Shown: positions 24,001-33,605 of the stretch, in pieces
How the letters are laid out: each line of letters begins with the position of its first letter
Position numbering within the stretch: position 1 is the stretch's first letter
NCBI RefSeq assembly: GCF_000002985.6
Contig: NC_003283.11
Coordinates: 744,001 to 808,000, forward strand
Source of the DNA: Caenorhabditis elegans
Lineage: Eukaryota > Nematoda > Chromadorea > Rhabditida > Rhabditidae
Direction of reading: 5' to 3'
Length of the DNA stretch: 64,000 bases
Made by a program: the position numbers and the translations under genes
Notes under the pieces: model-generated
The model's input: the letters and a program-made list of their open reading frames with translations, nothing else
Database searches by the model: none
What the model was told of the DNA's origin: nothing

Positions 24001-27000
24001 TTTATCGTCTTTGCATAGAACCCCAATCAATCACTGACGAGACTCTTCATTTGAAAGTTAGTTTTTATTGTTTTTGCTTGAAAAAAGTAGACCATTCTTT
24101 ACAGATTGAACAAATCAGCAAATCCATCGAAGTTTTAATTGTGAAACGAGCACCGGAAATGTTGAATGGGATCAAAGTACATGTATGGAAATTGTCGTCA
24201 ACTAACACCCATTACTATTTTGCAGCAAGTGTTGTACCACCTTGCAAGAATGACTGAGCTGTACGGTAGCTTATTTCCATTGTCAACTCAATGGTTCGAG
24301 TACTTCTATCACACTATTCAAAGAACTTTAGTTCCGGAAATTTACAATGGACTGGGCATGAGCATCATGAGAAAGTGAGAAAATTAGAGCACGATAGGGA
24401 GCAAGAATGTTTTTACAGAATGTCGGCTCTTCAAGAGATCAAAACCGAAGCTGCATTCCGTCTACACACAAATCACCAGTTTCGAACAGAAGCGAACTTG
24501 AAAATGTGCTATGAACTTGGATTATTAAGGCGACTCAAACGAATATCGGTTGTTCCGACCCCTCCGCAGTACCAACAGTTTTGCGAGACCGGGGATGTTT
24601 TCCTTAATGTTGTATACCACGACGGCATCAGATATTCGAATTATTGCAACAAAAAGACAGATGACTCAAATGTTACGTTTATCGAATATGCTCGCGTACG
24701 ATTTGCAAAGATTATTGGGATGCTGTTGAAGGAAAACAACACTGATCTTCGTTTTATTTTGAAGAAATACTGCAACACAAATGATCATTTGATTGACATA
24801 TCGAACAAGTTATATGAAGAGGATGTACCGCAAATGCATATTCAAAACTGGGTTGATTCAGTTTCAAAATCGAGTTTCGGAGGTCGTGTCACGTTAACAA
24901 ACACAGTTGTCGTGGTTTCCGCCGATTCCATTGTTGGACATGCAGTGGTTGTGAAGCGAAATAACAACTGTGTGGCTCTTCCATTTTCTCGCCGTATCAG
25001 TCTATCTTGACTTTGATAACCACATATAGCTTTGAATTTGTTTGTCTTTTGTCTGTCCCCCCCCCCCCCCGCTCGAAAAAATGTCTGCACCTCCCCCTTC
25101 TTTGACAAATGTTTGTCTCTACCCCTTGCTCGAAAAATGTTCTCATTATGTTCTTGAGGAATTCTTTCAGATTTTTAAAAGTTGTTTCTTTTAATATTTT
25201 CATGAATGCTTATCCGCTTTCAATTAATTTGTGTTTATTTGATGTGTTAATCTGTTCTGTTCAACCCTGCTTATTTAATCTTATTTTATTAACAGATCTA
25301 AAAATCAATTTCAGAAAAAGTCATGTCATTCCTCGAGAAACTAGTGGCAAAATACGAGCCCATTAAAGAAGAAAAACCAAAATTAGTTCCAAAGCCGACA
25401 AGAAAACGGCAACCGGAAACTACGGAAATCGTTGTGAAGACTCGCCGTATTACTCGCCGAAATGCTAAGGTTAGTGGAAGGAGCCACATAACATTAAATG
25501 TGAACCCAAAGCTAACCTATTCCTATGAGTTTTAATATTTCTGTCATTTTCAGGCACCTGTAAAAGAAGAGGAGATTGGACATCAAATCACGATCGTAGA
25601 TGACGAAGAGTTTATGGAGCAACCTGTACAGGAGCCGATTGAGATTGAAGAGGAGCAACAAGAAGAATCTCATCTGGAAATTGCTCTTCCGGAGCAACCA
25701 AATCATGAGCCAATGCAATCAAGTCCATCGTTGCCTAGAAAATCGTTCAAACCGGATATGCATCCAATTGCGAAGGTGTTTACTTCTGCTAATTTCGAGT
25801 TGCTCGGAAATAAATTAATTTCAGAAAGGCGGAAAAATCTGTATTGTAGATCTAGGACTTACATCTCACACACTCCCCACCGAACAAACTCCAGGATTCT
25901 TGGTAAGTTTTTTTTTCCAAAAATCTGGCATGATCAAAATTGTTGACTTTTAGAAAAGACTCGGAGAGAACGTTGGAGGATCAATTGACTATAGTTATGA
26001 ATCGATTGACGAGTTGATCCGCACTGCTCCGGATGCTTGGTCTAAAGCTTCAATGGGTGCAATTCGAGGTGTTATGCTCATGGTCAGTTTTAGTTACTAT
26101 CTTGAATTTGCAATTAATATTGGAGAAAATTTCAGCAGGAACTGGTTACTGAGCGATCAATGCACCCGAAAAGTAAACCAATGGAGAAGAATCGTTTACT
26201 TGTATGTTTATAAGAATGGAACGATTTTGAGCATTTGAAAATGTTATTTACAGGGTGAAGAAATGGCAAAATTGAACCCTAACGATTTTCTGAACCACAA
26301 ACTGCTGGAAGTTTCGAGTTTGGATCAAACTGGTATACCAAGAACATAAATAAAAACCGCCCCCAAGAACATTCTATTTCAGTGTTTATCAACGTCAATC
26401 TCGTGTTTTCGGCGCTGAGCATTCAACATGGCTCGGTTAGATCAATTGTCAATGCTATGTCAAATCACTGGATTGACTACGTGAGCGATCAAATATTACG
26501 TTCTATTTTTGACTATTTAACATTTCAGCTGATTCCGAGAGAGCAACAAGGATCCTTCACGACAAGCAAAAAGACGGAGCCTCTTACTTTCTTCCCAGGA
26601 GACTTGACAAATTGGCCAGCCGGTTAGTTTATGATTTACATGGGCGAGCCACATAAAAATCGTTTTCAGCTCTTCTCGCTGCGGCAATCAAGTTGGACAA
26701 CGACCAGGTGGACGTTACTCGCCTTCCAAGTGTGGTCAATATGCTGTTCAAGCATCATATCAAAGTCAGATTGTAGGTTTCTTGTTATTTACTTTAAAAA
26801 GCCAGCGAATAGAATTTTTCTTTAACTTGAAAAACTATGTTTTCACAAATGTCTTTTTGCAGCGATCATGCCCGTGGTTTGTATCGAACAAAACACGACG
26901 GCCAGAATCCACCAAAAATTGTGCTGCCAAAGCGTCCCATCATCGATTGCACACAATTCTACAAGAGCAGCGAGGATATCGATGAGGAGCAAGTTCCATC

Positions 27001-28585
27001 AACTTCGAACTTTCAATCATCTTCGAACTCTCTATCAACTTCGAAATCTGCTGGAAGGGAAAATATCCCAGACTCCCCATAAATTCACTAGTTCTCCTGT
27101 TTTCTGATACTTTCGAAACTTGTTTTTTTGTTTTTTTTTCCATTTTTCGTTAAATGTTTTTTTTCTGTTGTTTTTTCATTTTGTTTCATTTTCATAATAA
27201 ATCGTGTTATTTTTTATGGTTTTATAAAAGTTTAATCCAATATGAAAGCAAAACTAGCTAGCAAGAAAGCATAACTACGTAGCAAAACATCACCGCTAAT
27301 CAGCGGAAAAGCACAATTACTGCGGTTGACTAAGCCGTGACATAAATGCTAATTAGCAGTGATTTTCTATCGCTCTGCCGTGACTCCAGTCTATCTGAGG
27401 GGTACTGTAGGGGTACTGTAAGGGTACTGTAGTTTAGGAAAAATTGACTTTTCGTGTTTAGGAAGAATATTGGCTTGGGGTTAGACTGTCGCAGTACTGT
27501 AGAGGTAGTGTAGGATTACTGTAGTCTTGGAATATCTGACTTTTCGTTTTTTGAGAGGATATTGGTTTGGATTTAGTGGGGTTAGATGGTCGCAGTACTG
27601 TAAGGGTACTGTAGGATTACTATAGTTTAGAAAAAATTCACTGAAGTTTAAAGGAAAAGTCGTGGTGAGACCTATCATGGCTAAAGCCATTCGTTTTGGC
27701 GGGAATTCAAATTTTCTGACTATGAGAAAAAATTTTGGCAAGAAATTCAATTTCTGAGAAAATAAAACTTTCTAGAAAAATTTTGAAAATTGTGGAATTA
27801 ATATAATAAAAATTTTAAAACGTTAACCTTTTTCAGCCATTCATTTCTTAAAACAAAATCACTCCGAAAAACGTTGATCTGGCTCTTGATTCCTGTTATC
27901 TACGGTTTCCTCTGGGCAGTCAATTTATATTGTACACTATGGGTCAACACGGATACTGAACAGATATTACAGGGGTGAGTAAAATGAAATGCTTGTTGTA
28001 CTCTGTTGAACTTCTCAGGAATGGGTATTTACGCGAGAATAAGTTAAACATATCCGACGTAACATATATTGGGCCCAACTATTGGAAACTTGATGAAAAT
28101 AGAAATGAAGTTATAAATTGGAGAACAATGTTGGGAATGTCTATTGCATCGACACTGATCTCGATTTCCTTCGCAATGATTGTCATTTTTGCAACTTTAA
28201 GCTACAAAGAGGTCTCCAAGCTAACCGAGCTGACTTCCCACTCCGAAAAATTCCGTTCAATTCAACTGCAACTTTTAAATTCTTTGGTGTTGCAATCACT
28301 TGTCCCGGCGTTTTTCATACAGTTGCCATCGTTCGTCCTATTTCTGGCGCCTTTTTTTCATTGTGGAAGGCCAGTGTTTGGCGAGATAATTGGTGTGACG
28401 GTTGCTCTATACCCAGTCTTGGACTCACTTCCAACAATTTTAGTGATCAAGGCTTTCCGTGAAGCAATATTTCGTGAGTAAAAGTTGCCAGCCAAATAAG
28501 TTGAGTGTATTTTCCAGATTGTTGCCCATTCACTAATAAAAATGCTACACTTCCCACATCCGTAGCACTGGTTACTATTCAATAA
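21032..28585 (+). CDS. str-family 7TM chemoreceptor, 335 aa, first intron 6.5 kb containing a transposon
   Basis: Exons: 21032-21378, 27837-27974, 28019-28473 and 28518-28585, total 1008 nt in frame. Exon 1 holds [20 protein letters not shown] and [11 protein letters not shown]. Exon 2 continues at exactly the expected residue ([20 protein letters not shown]). Exon 3 gives [20 protein letters not shown] and [20 protein letters not shown]. Exon 4 supplies the tail [18 protein letters not shown]. The exon 1 donor is GG|GCGAGT, a GC-AG intron, the only donor that restores the frame. GC donors exist in C. elegans but are rare. The intron encloses a complete two-gene DNA transposon and GGTACTGTAG repeats. 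Coding sequence shows no decay, so either the gene is still spliced or the insertion is recent. The two halves could easily be annotated as separate genes by error. Confidence 0.75.
21431..21782 (+). repeat. GGTACTGTAG minisatellite, left of transposon
   Basis: Higher-order tandem array: runs of GGGGTACTGTAGGATTACTG spaced by a ~70 bp spacer containing AAAATTGACTTTTCGTGTTT and TTGGTTTGGGGTTAGATTGTC. At least three ~115 bp units. The same array continues right of the transposon, so the transposon landed inside it. Confidence 0.8.
22119..25010 (+). CDS. Transposase-like protein of the CACTA-like element, 808 aa
   Basis: Eleven exons (22119-22209, 22256-22751, 22796-23050, 23098-23326, 23372-23477, 23526-23687, 23734-23867, 23916-24056, 24105-24176, 24226-24374, 24419-25010), total 2427 nt. 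The basic start [16 protein letters not shown] is followed by a very acidic region (residues ~60-130, [18 protein letters not shown]), a Cys cluster ([18 protein letters not shown]), then [20 protein letters not shown]. Next is a region with [20 protein letters not shown] and the zinc-ribbon-like [15 protein letters not shown], then [19 protein letters not shown]. That order (WP..L.NL, a metal-binding CxFCL, then a D/H-rich MH..DLFH..EEG segment) is what metazoan CACTA/Transposase_21-type proteins show. Catalytic DDE residues cannot be fixed by eye. The start was chosen by phase from exon 2. A viral-type or Chapaev relation is the alternative. Confidence 0.6.
25057..25070 (+). repeat. Poly-C tract, 14 C, between the two transposon genes
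   Basis: Fourteen consecutive C (poly-G on the minus strand) in the 3' flank of the transposase gene. Long poly-G runs are G-quadruplex-prone deletion sites in C. elegans lacking DOG-1/FANCJ (established). Confidence 0.9.
25323..27082 (+). CDS. Second protein of the CACTA-like element, 411 aa (putative DNA-binding accessory)
   Basis: Ten exons (25323-25469, 25554-25775, 25825-25902, 25954-26082, 26136-26201, 26254-26332, 26383-26480, 26529-26622, 26670-26772, 26863-27082), total 1236 nt. The N-terminus is Lys/Arg-rich ([29 protein letters not shown]), then an acidic Glu/Gln-rich stretch ([18 protein letters not shown]), a folded-looking middle ([40 protein letters not shown]) and a Ser-rich tail. 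No known domain recognised. Its place downstream of the transposase inside the same terminal repeats suggests the accessory protein that binds the subterminal CTGCTAATTAGCAG repeats, by analogy to TnpA (inference). The ATG follows a TTTCAG by six bases, so it may be trans-spliced as the second cistron. Confidence 0.5.
27400..27640 (+). repeat. GGTACTGTAG minisatellite, right of transposon
   Basis: Continuation of the array at 21431-21782, with GGGGTACTGTAAGGGTACTG and the same spacer (GTGTTTAGGAAGAATATTGG). Followed at 27690-27790 by a few GGCGGGAATTCAAATTTTCT units before exon 2 of the receptor. Confidence 0.8.
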
Positions 28586-28862
28586 TAATACATTCAATTT
28601 AAATGATAGAAAATGGACTGTATAACTTAATCGAAACTTGTTTTTACACTTTGCAAGAATCTGATTATTTTAAAATTTTTGTAGATCACAACGATATGGG
28701 ACATTATGACACCACGAGAGAAATGTCTGAAAATTTACACACATCAAAGTATATACAATAAATCGGTCATTACGGCTCATTTTCTATCTTTTAAAGTAAA
28801 CATTTTGCGTCAAGAATACGGTAGCCGGTCTCGACACGACAAGCCTTTGTCAAATGAGAAAA

Positions 28863-29069
28863 GGTGTGCGCCTTTAAAGAGTACTGTAATTTCGAGCTTT
28901 TGTTGGTACGGAACTTTTATCGATTTTTTTTTAGAATTTACGTGTTTTTATTTGTTTTATTCAAGTCTTTTTATTAAATAATAACAGTTGAGACGAAAAT
29001 ATGAAAACTCGATGAAAATTCCACAACAACAAGAGTTTGACGCTACAGTAATCTTTAAAGGAGCACACC
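28863..29069. repeat. Small palindromic repeat, CTTTAAAG core
   Basis: GGTGTGCGCCTTTAAAGAGT at the left and the near-complement ACTTTAAAGGAGCACACC-type end at the right, with ACTGTAAT/ACAGTAAT inside, around an AT-rich centre. A closely related element is at 36944-37042. It sits in the intergenic stretch upstream of sti-1; apart from it, 28586-29486 shows only half of a GATCTACAAA-type repeat at 28681. Confidence 0.7.
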
Positions 29070-29486
29070 CGATTACATTAAACAAAAATAGTCGCGTCCA
29101 GACCTGGTACCATATTTTTGACCAAAAATATTCATTATTCCGCGAATTAATGATAACAAAAGTCAGAATTTTGTTTAGTTTCGGGAAAATTCGGAGCAAA
29201 ATTCAGAAAAATTCAAAATTTGACTCGATGCTCGTTATTTTCCGGAGTATCTGTATTTTTATCGTGAAATCCAGTTCACATTGGGTATTCCGGGCGCCTT
29301 TACTTTTCTTTTTTAAATTTCCTAATCAATTTCTATATTTTTATGTATAAAAATCGATCTAAAACGAAACGGGTATTATTTAAAATTCAAGCGTCTCCCG
29401 CCAAGCGATTATTTTCTCTGCGTCTCTCTCCTTCGCACACTCTCTGCCTCGCTCGCTCAATAGAGCGCGTTTGCCATTGGCAAATT

Positions 29487-29500
29487 TTCTCGAAGAATTC
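29487..29500 (+). promoter_or_regulatory. Candidate heat-shock element upstream of sti-1
   Basis: TTCTCGAAGAATTC contains an exact TTCnnGAA pair followed by a further GAA/TTC one base out of register, about 95 bp before the sti-1 ATG. Hop/STI1 genes are HSF-regulated in other organisms (established); use here is inference. A TTTTTTTTTCAG at 29556-29567, 24 bp before the ATG, is a likely SL1 trans-splice acceptor. Confidence 0.4.
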
Positions 29501-29590
29501 CTCATTTTCTCGATTCATTTCCTTCTTTTCATCGTTTCTGCTCACTTTTATCTCATTTTTTTTTCAGATTTTTTCAATATTTCGGCAAAA

Positions 29591-30715
29591 ATGACGGACG
29601 CCGTAAGTTTTTCAACAATTAATCAATAAAATTCAACTAAAATTCCCTATTTTCAGGCGATTGCTGAAAAAGATCTCGGAAATGCTGCCTACAAGCAAAA
29701 GGACTTTGAAAAAGCTCATGTTCACTACGACAAAGCGATCGAGCTTGATCCTAGTAATATTACCTTCTACAACAACAAAGCCGGTAGGTTTTTATTTAAA
29801 AAAAACTGTAGATTTTCCCTAATTTTCCGAATTTCAGCCGTCTATTTCGAGGAGAAAAAATTCGCGGAATGTGTGCAATTCTGCGAGAAAGCCGTCGAAG
29901 TTGGACGCGAGACCCGTGCCGATTACAAGCTTATCGCCAAGGCCATGTCTCGTGCCGGAAACGCTTTCCAGAAGCAGAATGACTTGAGTTTAGCCGTCCA
30001 ATGGTTCCACCGCTCGCTCTCCGAGTTCAGAGACCCCGAGCTTGTCAAGAAAGTCAAGGAGCTCGAGAAGCAGTTGAAGGCGGCCGAGCGTCTTGCCTAT
30101 ATCAATCCAGAGCTTGCCCAGGAGGAGAAGAACAAGGGAAACGAGTATTTCAAGAAGGGCGACTATCCGACAGCGATGAGGCACTACAACGAAGCGGTGA
30201 AGCGTGATCCGGAGAACGCGATTTTGTACTCAAACCGGGCCGCGTGTCTGACGAAATTGATGGAATTCCAGAGAGCTCTTGATGATTGTGACACTTGTAT
30301 TCGGCTGGACTCGAAATTTAGTACGATTTTCTAATTTTTTTGCTCAGAATTAACTAAAAATTGTATTATTTCAGTCAAGGGATACATCCGCAAAGCCGCT
30401 TGCCTCGTCGCAATGCGTGAGTGGTCGAAGGCTCAGCGAGCCTACGAAGATGCTCTCCAAGTCGACCCATCCAACGAAGAAGCCCGTGAAGGTGTGCGTA
30501 ACTGTCTGCGAAGCAACGACGAGGATCCCGAGAAGGCCAAGGAGAGAAGTCTCGCCGATCCAGAAGTTCAGGAGATTCTCCGCGACCCAGGAATGCGTAT
30601 GATTCTCGAGCAGATGAGCAACGACCCGGGAGCCGTGCGAGAGCACTTGAAGAATCCGGAGATCTTTCAGAAACTCATGAAGCTCCGCGACGCTGGAGTC
30701 ATTCAGATGCGCTAA
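29591..30715 (+). CDS. sti-1: STI-1, Hop/STI1 Hsp70-Hsp90 co-chaperone, 320 aa
   Basis: Cytosolic adaptor linking Hsp70 and Hsp90. Exons: 29591-29602 (MTDA), 29657-29783, 29838-30320 and 30375-30715, total 963 nt. Two blocks of three TPR motifs are visible: TPR2A at residues ~5-110 (LGNAAYKQKDFEKAHVHYDK, NKAAVYFEEKKFAECVQFCE) and TPR2B at ~140-250 (KGNEYFKKGDYPTAMRHYNE, NRAACLTKLMEFQRALDDCD). These are followed by a C-terminal DP2 domain (DPEVQEILRDPGMRMILEQM) ending GVIQMR. The usual first TPR block and DP1 domain of yeast and human Hop (~540-590 residues) are absent, as known for C. elegans STI-1. Codon use is more biased (GAG, AAG, ATC) than in the receptor neighbours, indicating high expression. 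The only clearly conserved housekeeping gene here. Confidence 0.96.
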
Positions 30716-30771
30716 TTATTTGATTGCTCCCGGTTTTTCACCCATTATTTGATTTTTATTTGAATTTTTCT

Positions 30772-30787
30772 CCCCCCCCCCCCCCCC
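30772..30787 (+). repeat. Poly-C tract, 16 C, 57 bp after sti-1 stop
   Basis: Sixteen consecutive C in the sti-1 3' UTR or immediate downstream region, a potential G-quadruplex on the minus strand. A second, 14-C tract is at 25057. Confidence 0.9.
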
Positions 30788-30994
30788 ATGGTCTGTGTTT
30801 TTTGCATCTCGCTCGTCCTCTGGACTCGTCTTCAAAATATAAAAATATATTTATCGTCGTCGCAACTAAAAGACAAACAAAATCTCATTAATTTCAGACA
30901 TTTTTTTGTACTTCGCACTACAAAATTGTTCATTCGACTGGAAGCTGAACCAAAAAATTCGTCGAAAACAAAAAAGTCACAACTTCCTTCCCTT

Positions 30995-33272
30995 ATGTCT
31001 TCTTTGGTGACGTCGGTAGCGATTTCAGCGATTTTTTTCACCGAAATCAACGTTTTTCTGAATTTCTACCTGCTTTCTCAAATATTTATACGAAAGAAAA
31101 TCCAGAAAAAGCCAGAATTATCACTGATTTATTGCCGTTTTCTAATCGACGTGATTTATTCTTTCGATAGTGAGTTATTTTTAAGCGGAATCTAGGAAAT
31201 TTCTCCAAATTTGCCCGATTCTGCTCGAAATCGCGAGTTTCTTTCCCCAAAACCATTTTCAAACGCGCGCCAGGGACATTCTCATTGGAGCGCGCCGCGT
31301 GTGTCGATTTACGAGAGTTCGCATTTTTCTCGAGTTTTTTGCGGAAAAAATCGAAATTTCAATGTTTGAAGCGAGAAAAAGTGATGAAAAAAAAGGAAAT
31401 TCATTGAAAAAATCGGAAATCTGAAAAATAAAATTTTCTTATAACCTGAAACATGGTAAAATCTTAATGTAAGTGTTCAAATTATCAGTCATACGTAAAA
31501 AACGGAAAAATTATCGGCAATTTGCCGGTTTGTCGGAAATTTCGAATCCGGCAATTTGCCGATTTACCCGAAATTTCGATTCCGGCAATTTGCCGGTTTG
31601 CCGGAAAATTCAATTTTAGCAATCTGCCGATTTGCCGGAAATTTTCAATTCCGGCAATTTGCCGGTTTGCCGGAAATTTAAATTTCGCCAATTTGCCGAT
31701 TTGCCGGAAATTTCAATTTCGGCAATTTGCCGATTTGCCGGAAATCTTCAATTCCGGCAATGTTCACGTCACATATTTCTGGCGAAAAAGTTCCCGCATT
31801 TATTGTAGATCACACCGAAATGGGACAGCCTGGCACCGGGATTCCCAGTCAGGGGTTGGCGGCAAACAACTTTTCCGGCAAACCGGCGAATTGCCGGAAT
31901 TGAAAATTTCCGGTAAATCGGCCAATTGCTGGAATCGAATTTTCCGGTAAATCGGCCAATTGCCGGAATTGAAGATTTCCGGCAAACCGGCAAATTTCCG
32001 AAATTGAAGATTTCCGGCAAATCGGCAAACCGGCAAACTGCCGGAGTTGAAATTTCCGGCAAATTGGCAACAAACAAGAATTAAAAAAAAACAATTTCAG
32101 CATCAATATTTTTGATTTATTCCCTGATAAAAACGCTTTTTCCCGAGTTTTCTGTGAAAAACCTGGCATATTTCGTCGCTTGGCCCGGCTTCAACTTGGG
32201 AACTATTCGCTGCTGGATTGTATTTTTTATAACATCCGATAGAATTTTCGCAACATGCGCTCCGATTTCATATCACAATCATCGATTCAAAATTCCGCTC
32301 GCCGTGATTATCATCCTCATCTCCGCGTACACAATTCTCGAGCAATATATTTTATTCGGATATTGCGATTTTGTTCTAGACGTTCCCGCCGATTGTGCCA
32401 TTTTCCGGTGTGCAATTAATATTTGCTATCACGAGTATTGGAAAACTTTTTCGCAGGTTTCAATTTGCAGTGGTGGTGCCGCACAGAAAAAGAGGCGGAC
32501 ACGTGGTGTCAGGCTGTCTCATTGCGGTTTGATCTACAAAAAATGCGGGAATTTTTTTCCTAGAAAAATTGTGACGTCAGCACGTTCTTAACCATACGAA
32601 ATCAGTTGAGAACACTACGTATCATTCTCCCGCATTTTTTGTAGATCAAAGCGAAATGGGACTTTCTGTTTAGACGTGGGCGGAGCGGCGTTTTGCAAAC
32701 TTTTTGGAGAAAACTAGAATTTGTTGCTTTTCAGGGAAAATCATATTTTCTTGCCGCAGGTTTGCAAAACGACGCTCCGCCTCTTTTTCTGTGCGGCACT
32801 GCAAAATCAGCAGCTTGATCGTTTCGTTTTAGACGATGTATTTTTGCATTGGAACGTTGACATTTATTTTATTTTTTCGACTTTTCATATGGAATCATTT
32901 TATACTACGTTCCACTAATACAGCTATTTCAAGAGTGAGTTGCACGGTCTCGACACGATAAAAAATTTTTGAAATAAAGAAATTTGTCGTGTCGAGACCG
33001 ATAAAAAATTTTGAAATTATTCAATTTAGGCCACAAAAATCACGCTTCTCGACTCCTTCATCATATTTTCATTTGATCTATTCCCGGTTTTTCTCACAGC
33101 CCGATTCCCGGACATCAATTCTCGAACTGTCGGGCCGTTGAGTGCTTTATTGAAGCACATGGGCTTTGTCATTGAGTCACTGATTATCTGCAAAGTTTTG
33201 AGGAATAGCAAGCAAGTTGTGCCGGCTTCGATGAGCAGAACGACACCGAATAATGCACCGGTTATGACATAA
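30995..33272 (+). CDS. srbc-family 7TM chemoreceptor, 291 aa
   Basis: Exons 30995-31169 (175 nt), 32101-32456 (356), 32833-32934 (102) and 33030-33272 (243), total 876 nt. The first three lengths equal those of the next srbc gene, a strong check of the model. Motifs: PELSLIYCRFLIDVIYSFD at the end of exon 1, PEFSVKNLAYFVAWPGFNLG and the DRIFATCAPISYHNHR loop in exon 2, the Cys-rich loop (CDFVLDVPADCAIF, CAINICYHEYW), FILFFRLFIWN in exon 3, and DSFIIFSFDLFPVFL, RTVGPLSALLKHMGFVIES in exon 4. Introns 1 and 2 are swollen by repeats (CCGGCAAAT array; nested inverted repeats). Expected in amphid/phasmid neuron membranes. No stop or frameshift. Confidence 0.82.
31510..32070. repeat. CCGGCAAATTGCCGGAAATTTCAA satellite-like arrays in srbc intron 1
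   Basis: Units of ~23 bp: GCCGGTTTGCCGGAAATTTC in one orientation (31510-31760) and GAAATTTCCGGCAAACCGGC in the other (31865-32070), around a half GATCTACAAA-type repeat at 31795-31845. The two arms form a large imperfect palindrome. ORFs on both strands here are repeat translations (NLPVCRKFQ-type) and not genes. The family recurs at 37.06-37.40, 44.29-45.02 and 46.2-46.66 kb. Confidence 0.85.
32476..32799. mobile_element. Nested inverted repeats in srbc intron 2
   Basis: Outer ends GTGCCGCACAGAAAAAGAGG and its complement CCTCTTTTTCTGTGCGGCAC (32476 and 32799). Inside, a second palindrome with GTTTGATCTACAAAAAATGC / GCATTTTTTGTAGATCAAAG arms and a GTGACGTCAGCACG middle (32505-32665), the family seen at 20854-21018. 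Looks like one MITE inserted into another. No coding capacity. Confidence 0.75.
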
Positions 33273-33312
33273 TTTGGTTTTTTTTTTCAAATAATGCTAT
33301 TTAAAAATATTT

Positions 33313-33415
33313 TTGCCTACATGCCTACATGCCTACATGCCTACATGCCTACATTCCTACATGCCTACATGCCTACATGCCTACATGTCTACATGCCTAC
33401 ATGCCTATATGCCTG
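33313..33415. repeat. 8-bp minisatellite (CTACATGC)n, array 1
   Basis: About 13 copies of CTACATGC with single-base variants (CTACATTC, CTACATGT, CTATATGC). Between the first srbc gene and the NTF2-like gene. Read in three frames it gives Met-Pro-Thr-Cys-Leu-His-Ala-Tyr, source of spurious ORFs. Confidence 0.9.
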
Positions 33416-33605
33416 TCACACTAACTCTATCAAATACAAAAAACACAAACAAATTAGAGATCGCATGAAGAGACGCAGACATAAAAACAGTGCGAATTCG
33501 TAGTCAACGTAGTTGATGTGACAATGAAAAGTGTAGATTGGGTACAAAAGTGATGGGTATTTAAACAGACACCGAACGGATAGATTTCAACTTTTTTTTT
33601 GAAAA

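Larger units (their letters stand above)
21783..27399. mobile_element. Complete two-gene CACTA/EnSpm-like DNA transposon, 5.6 kb
   Basis: Ends: left CTCAGATAAACTGGAGTCAC, right the complement of CTCAGATAGACTGGAGTCAC. The terminal inverted repeat runs about 50 bp with few mismatches. Each end is bordered by GGG, consistent with a 3-bp target duplication as for CACTA elements, but the target is G-rich so this is suggestive only. Next to the left end lie several copies of the palindrome CTGCTAATTAGCAG, and related AGCTAGC/CTAATTAGC units near the right end. Such subterminal repeats are typical of CACTA elements (established). Inside are two multi-exon genes in the same direction: an 808-residue transposase-like protein and a 411-residue second protein, like the TnpD/TnpA arrangement of plant En/Spm. 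Neither gene shows a stop or frameshift. Confidence 0.75.

Noticed and set aside
31485-32169. ORFs rich in NLPVCRKF / GNLQFRQFADLPE on both strands
   Set aside because: Translations of the CCGGCAAAT satellite; the same phrase appears in several frames and strands.
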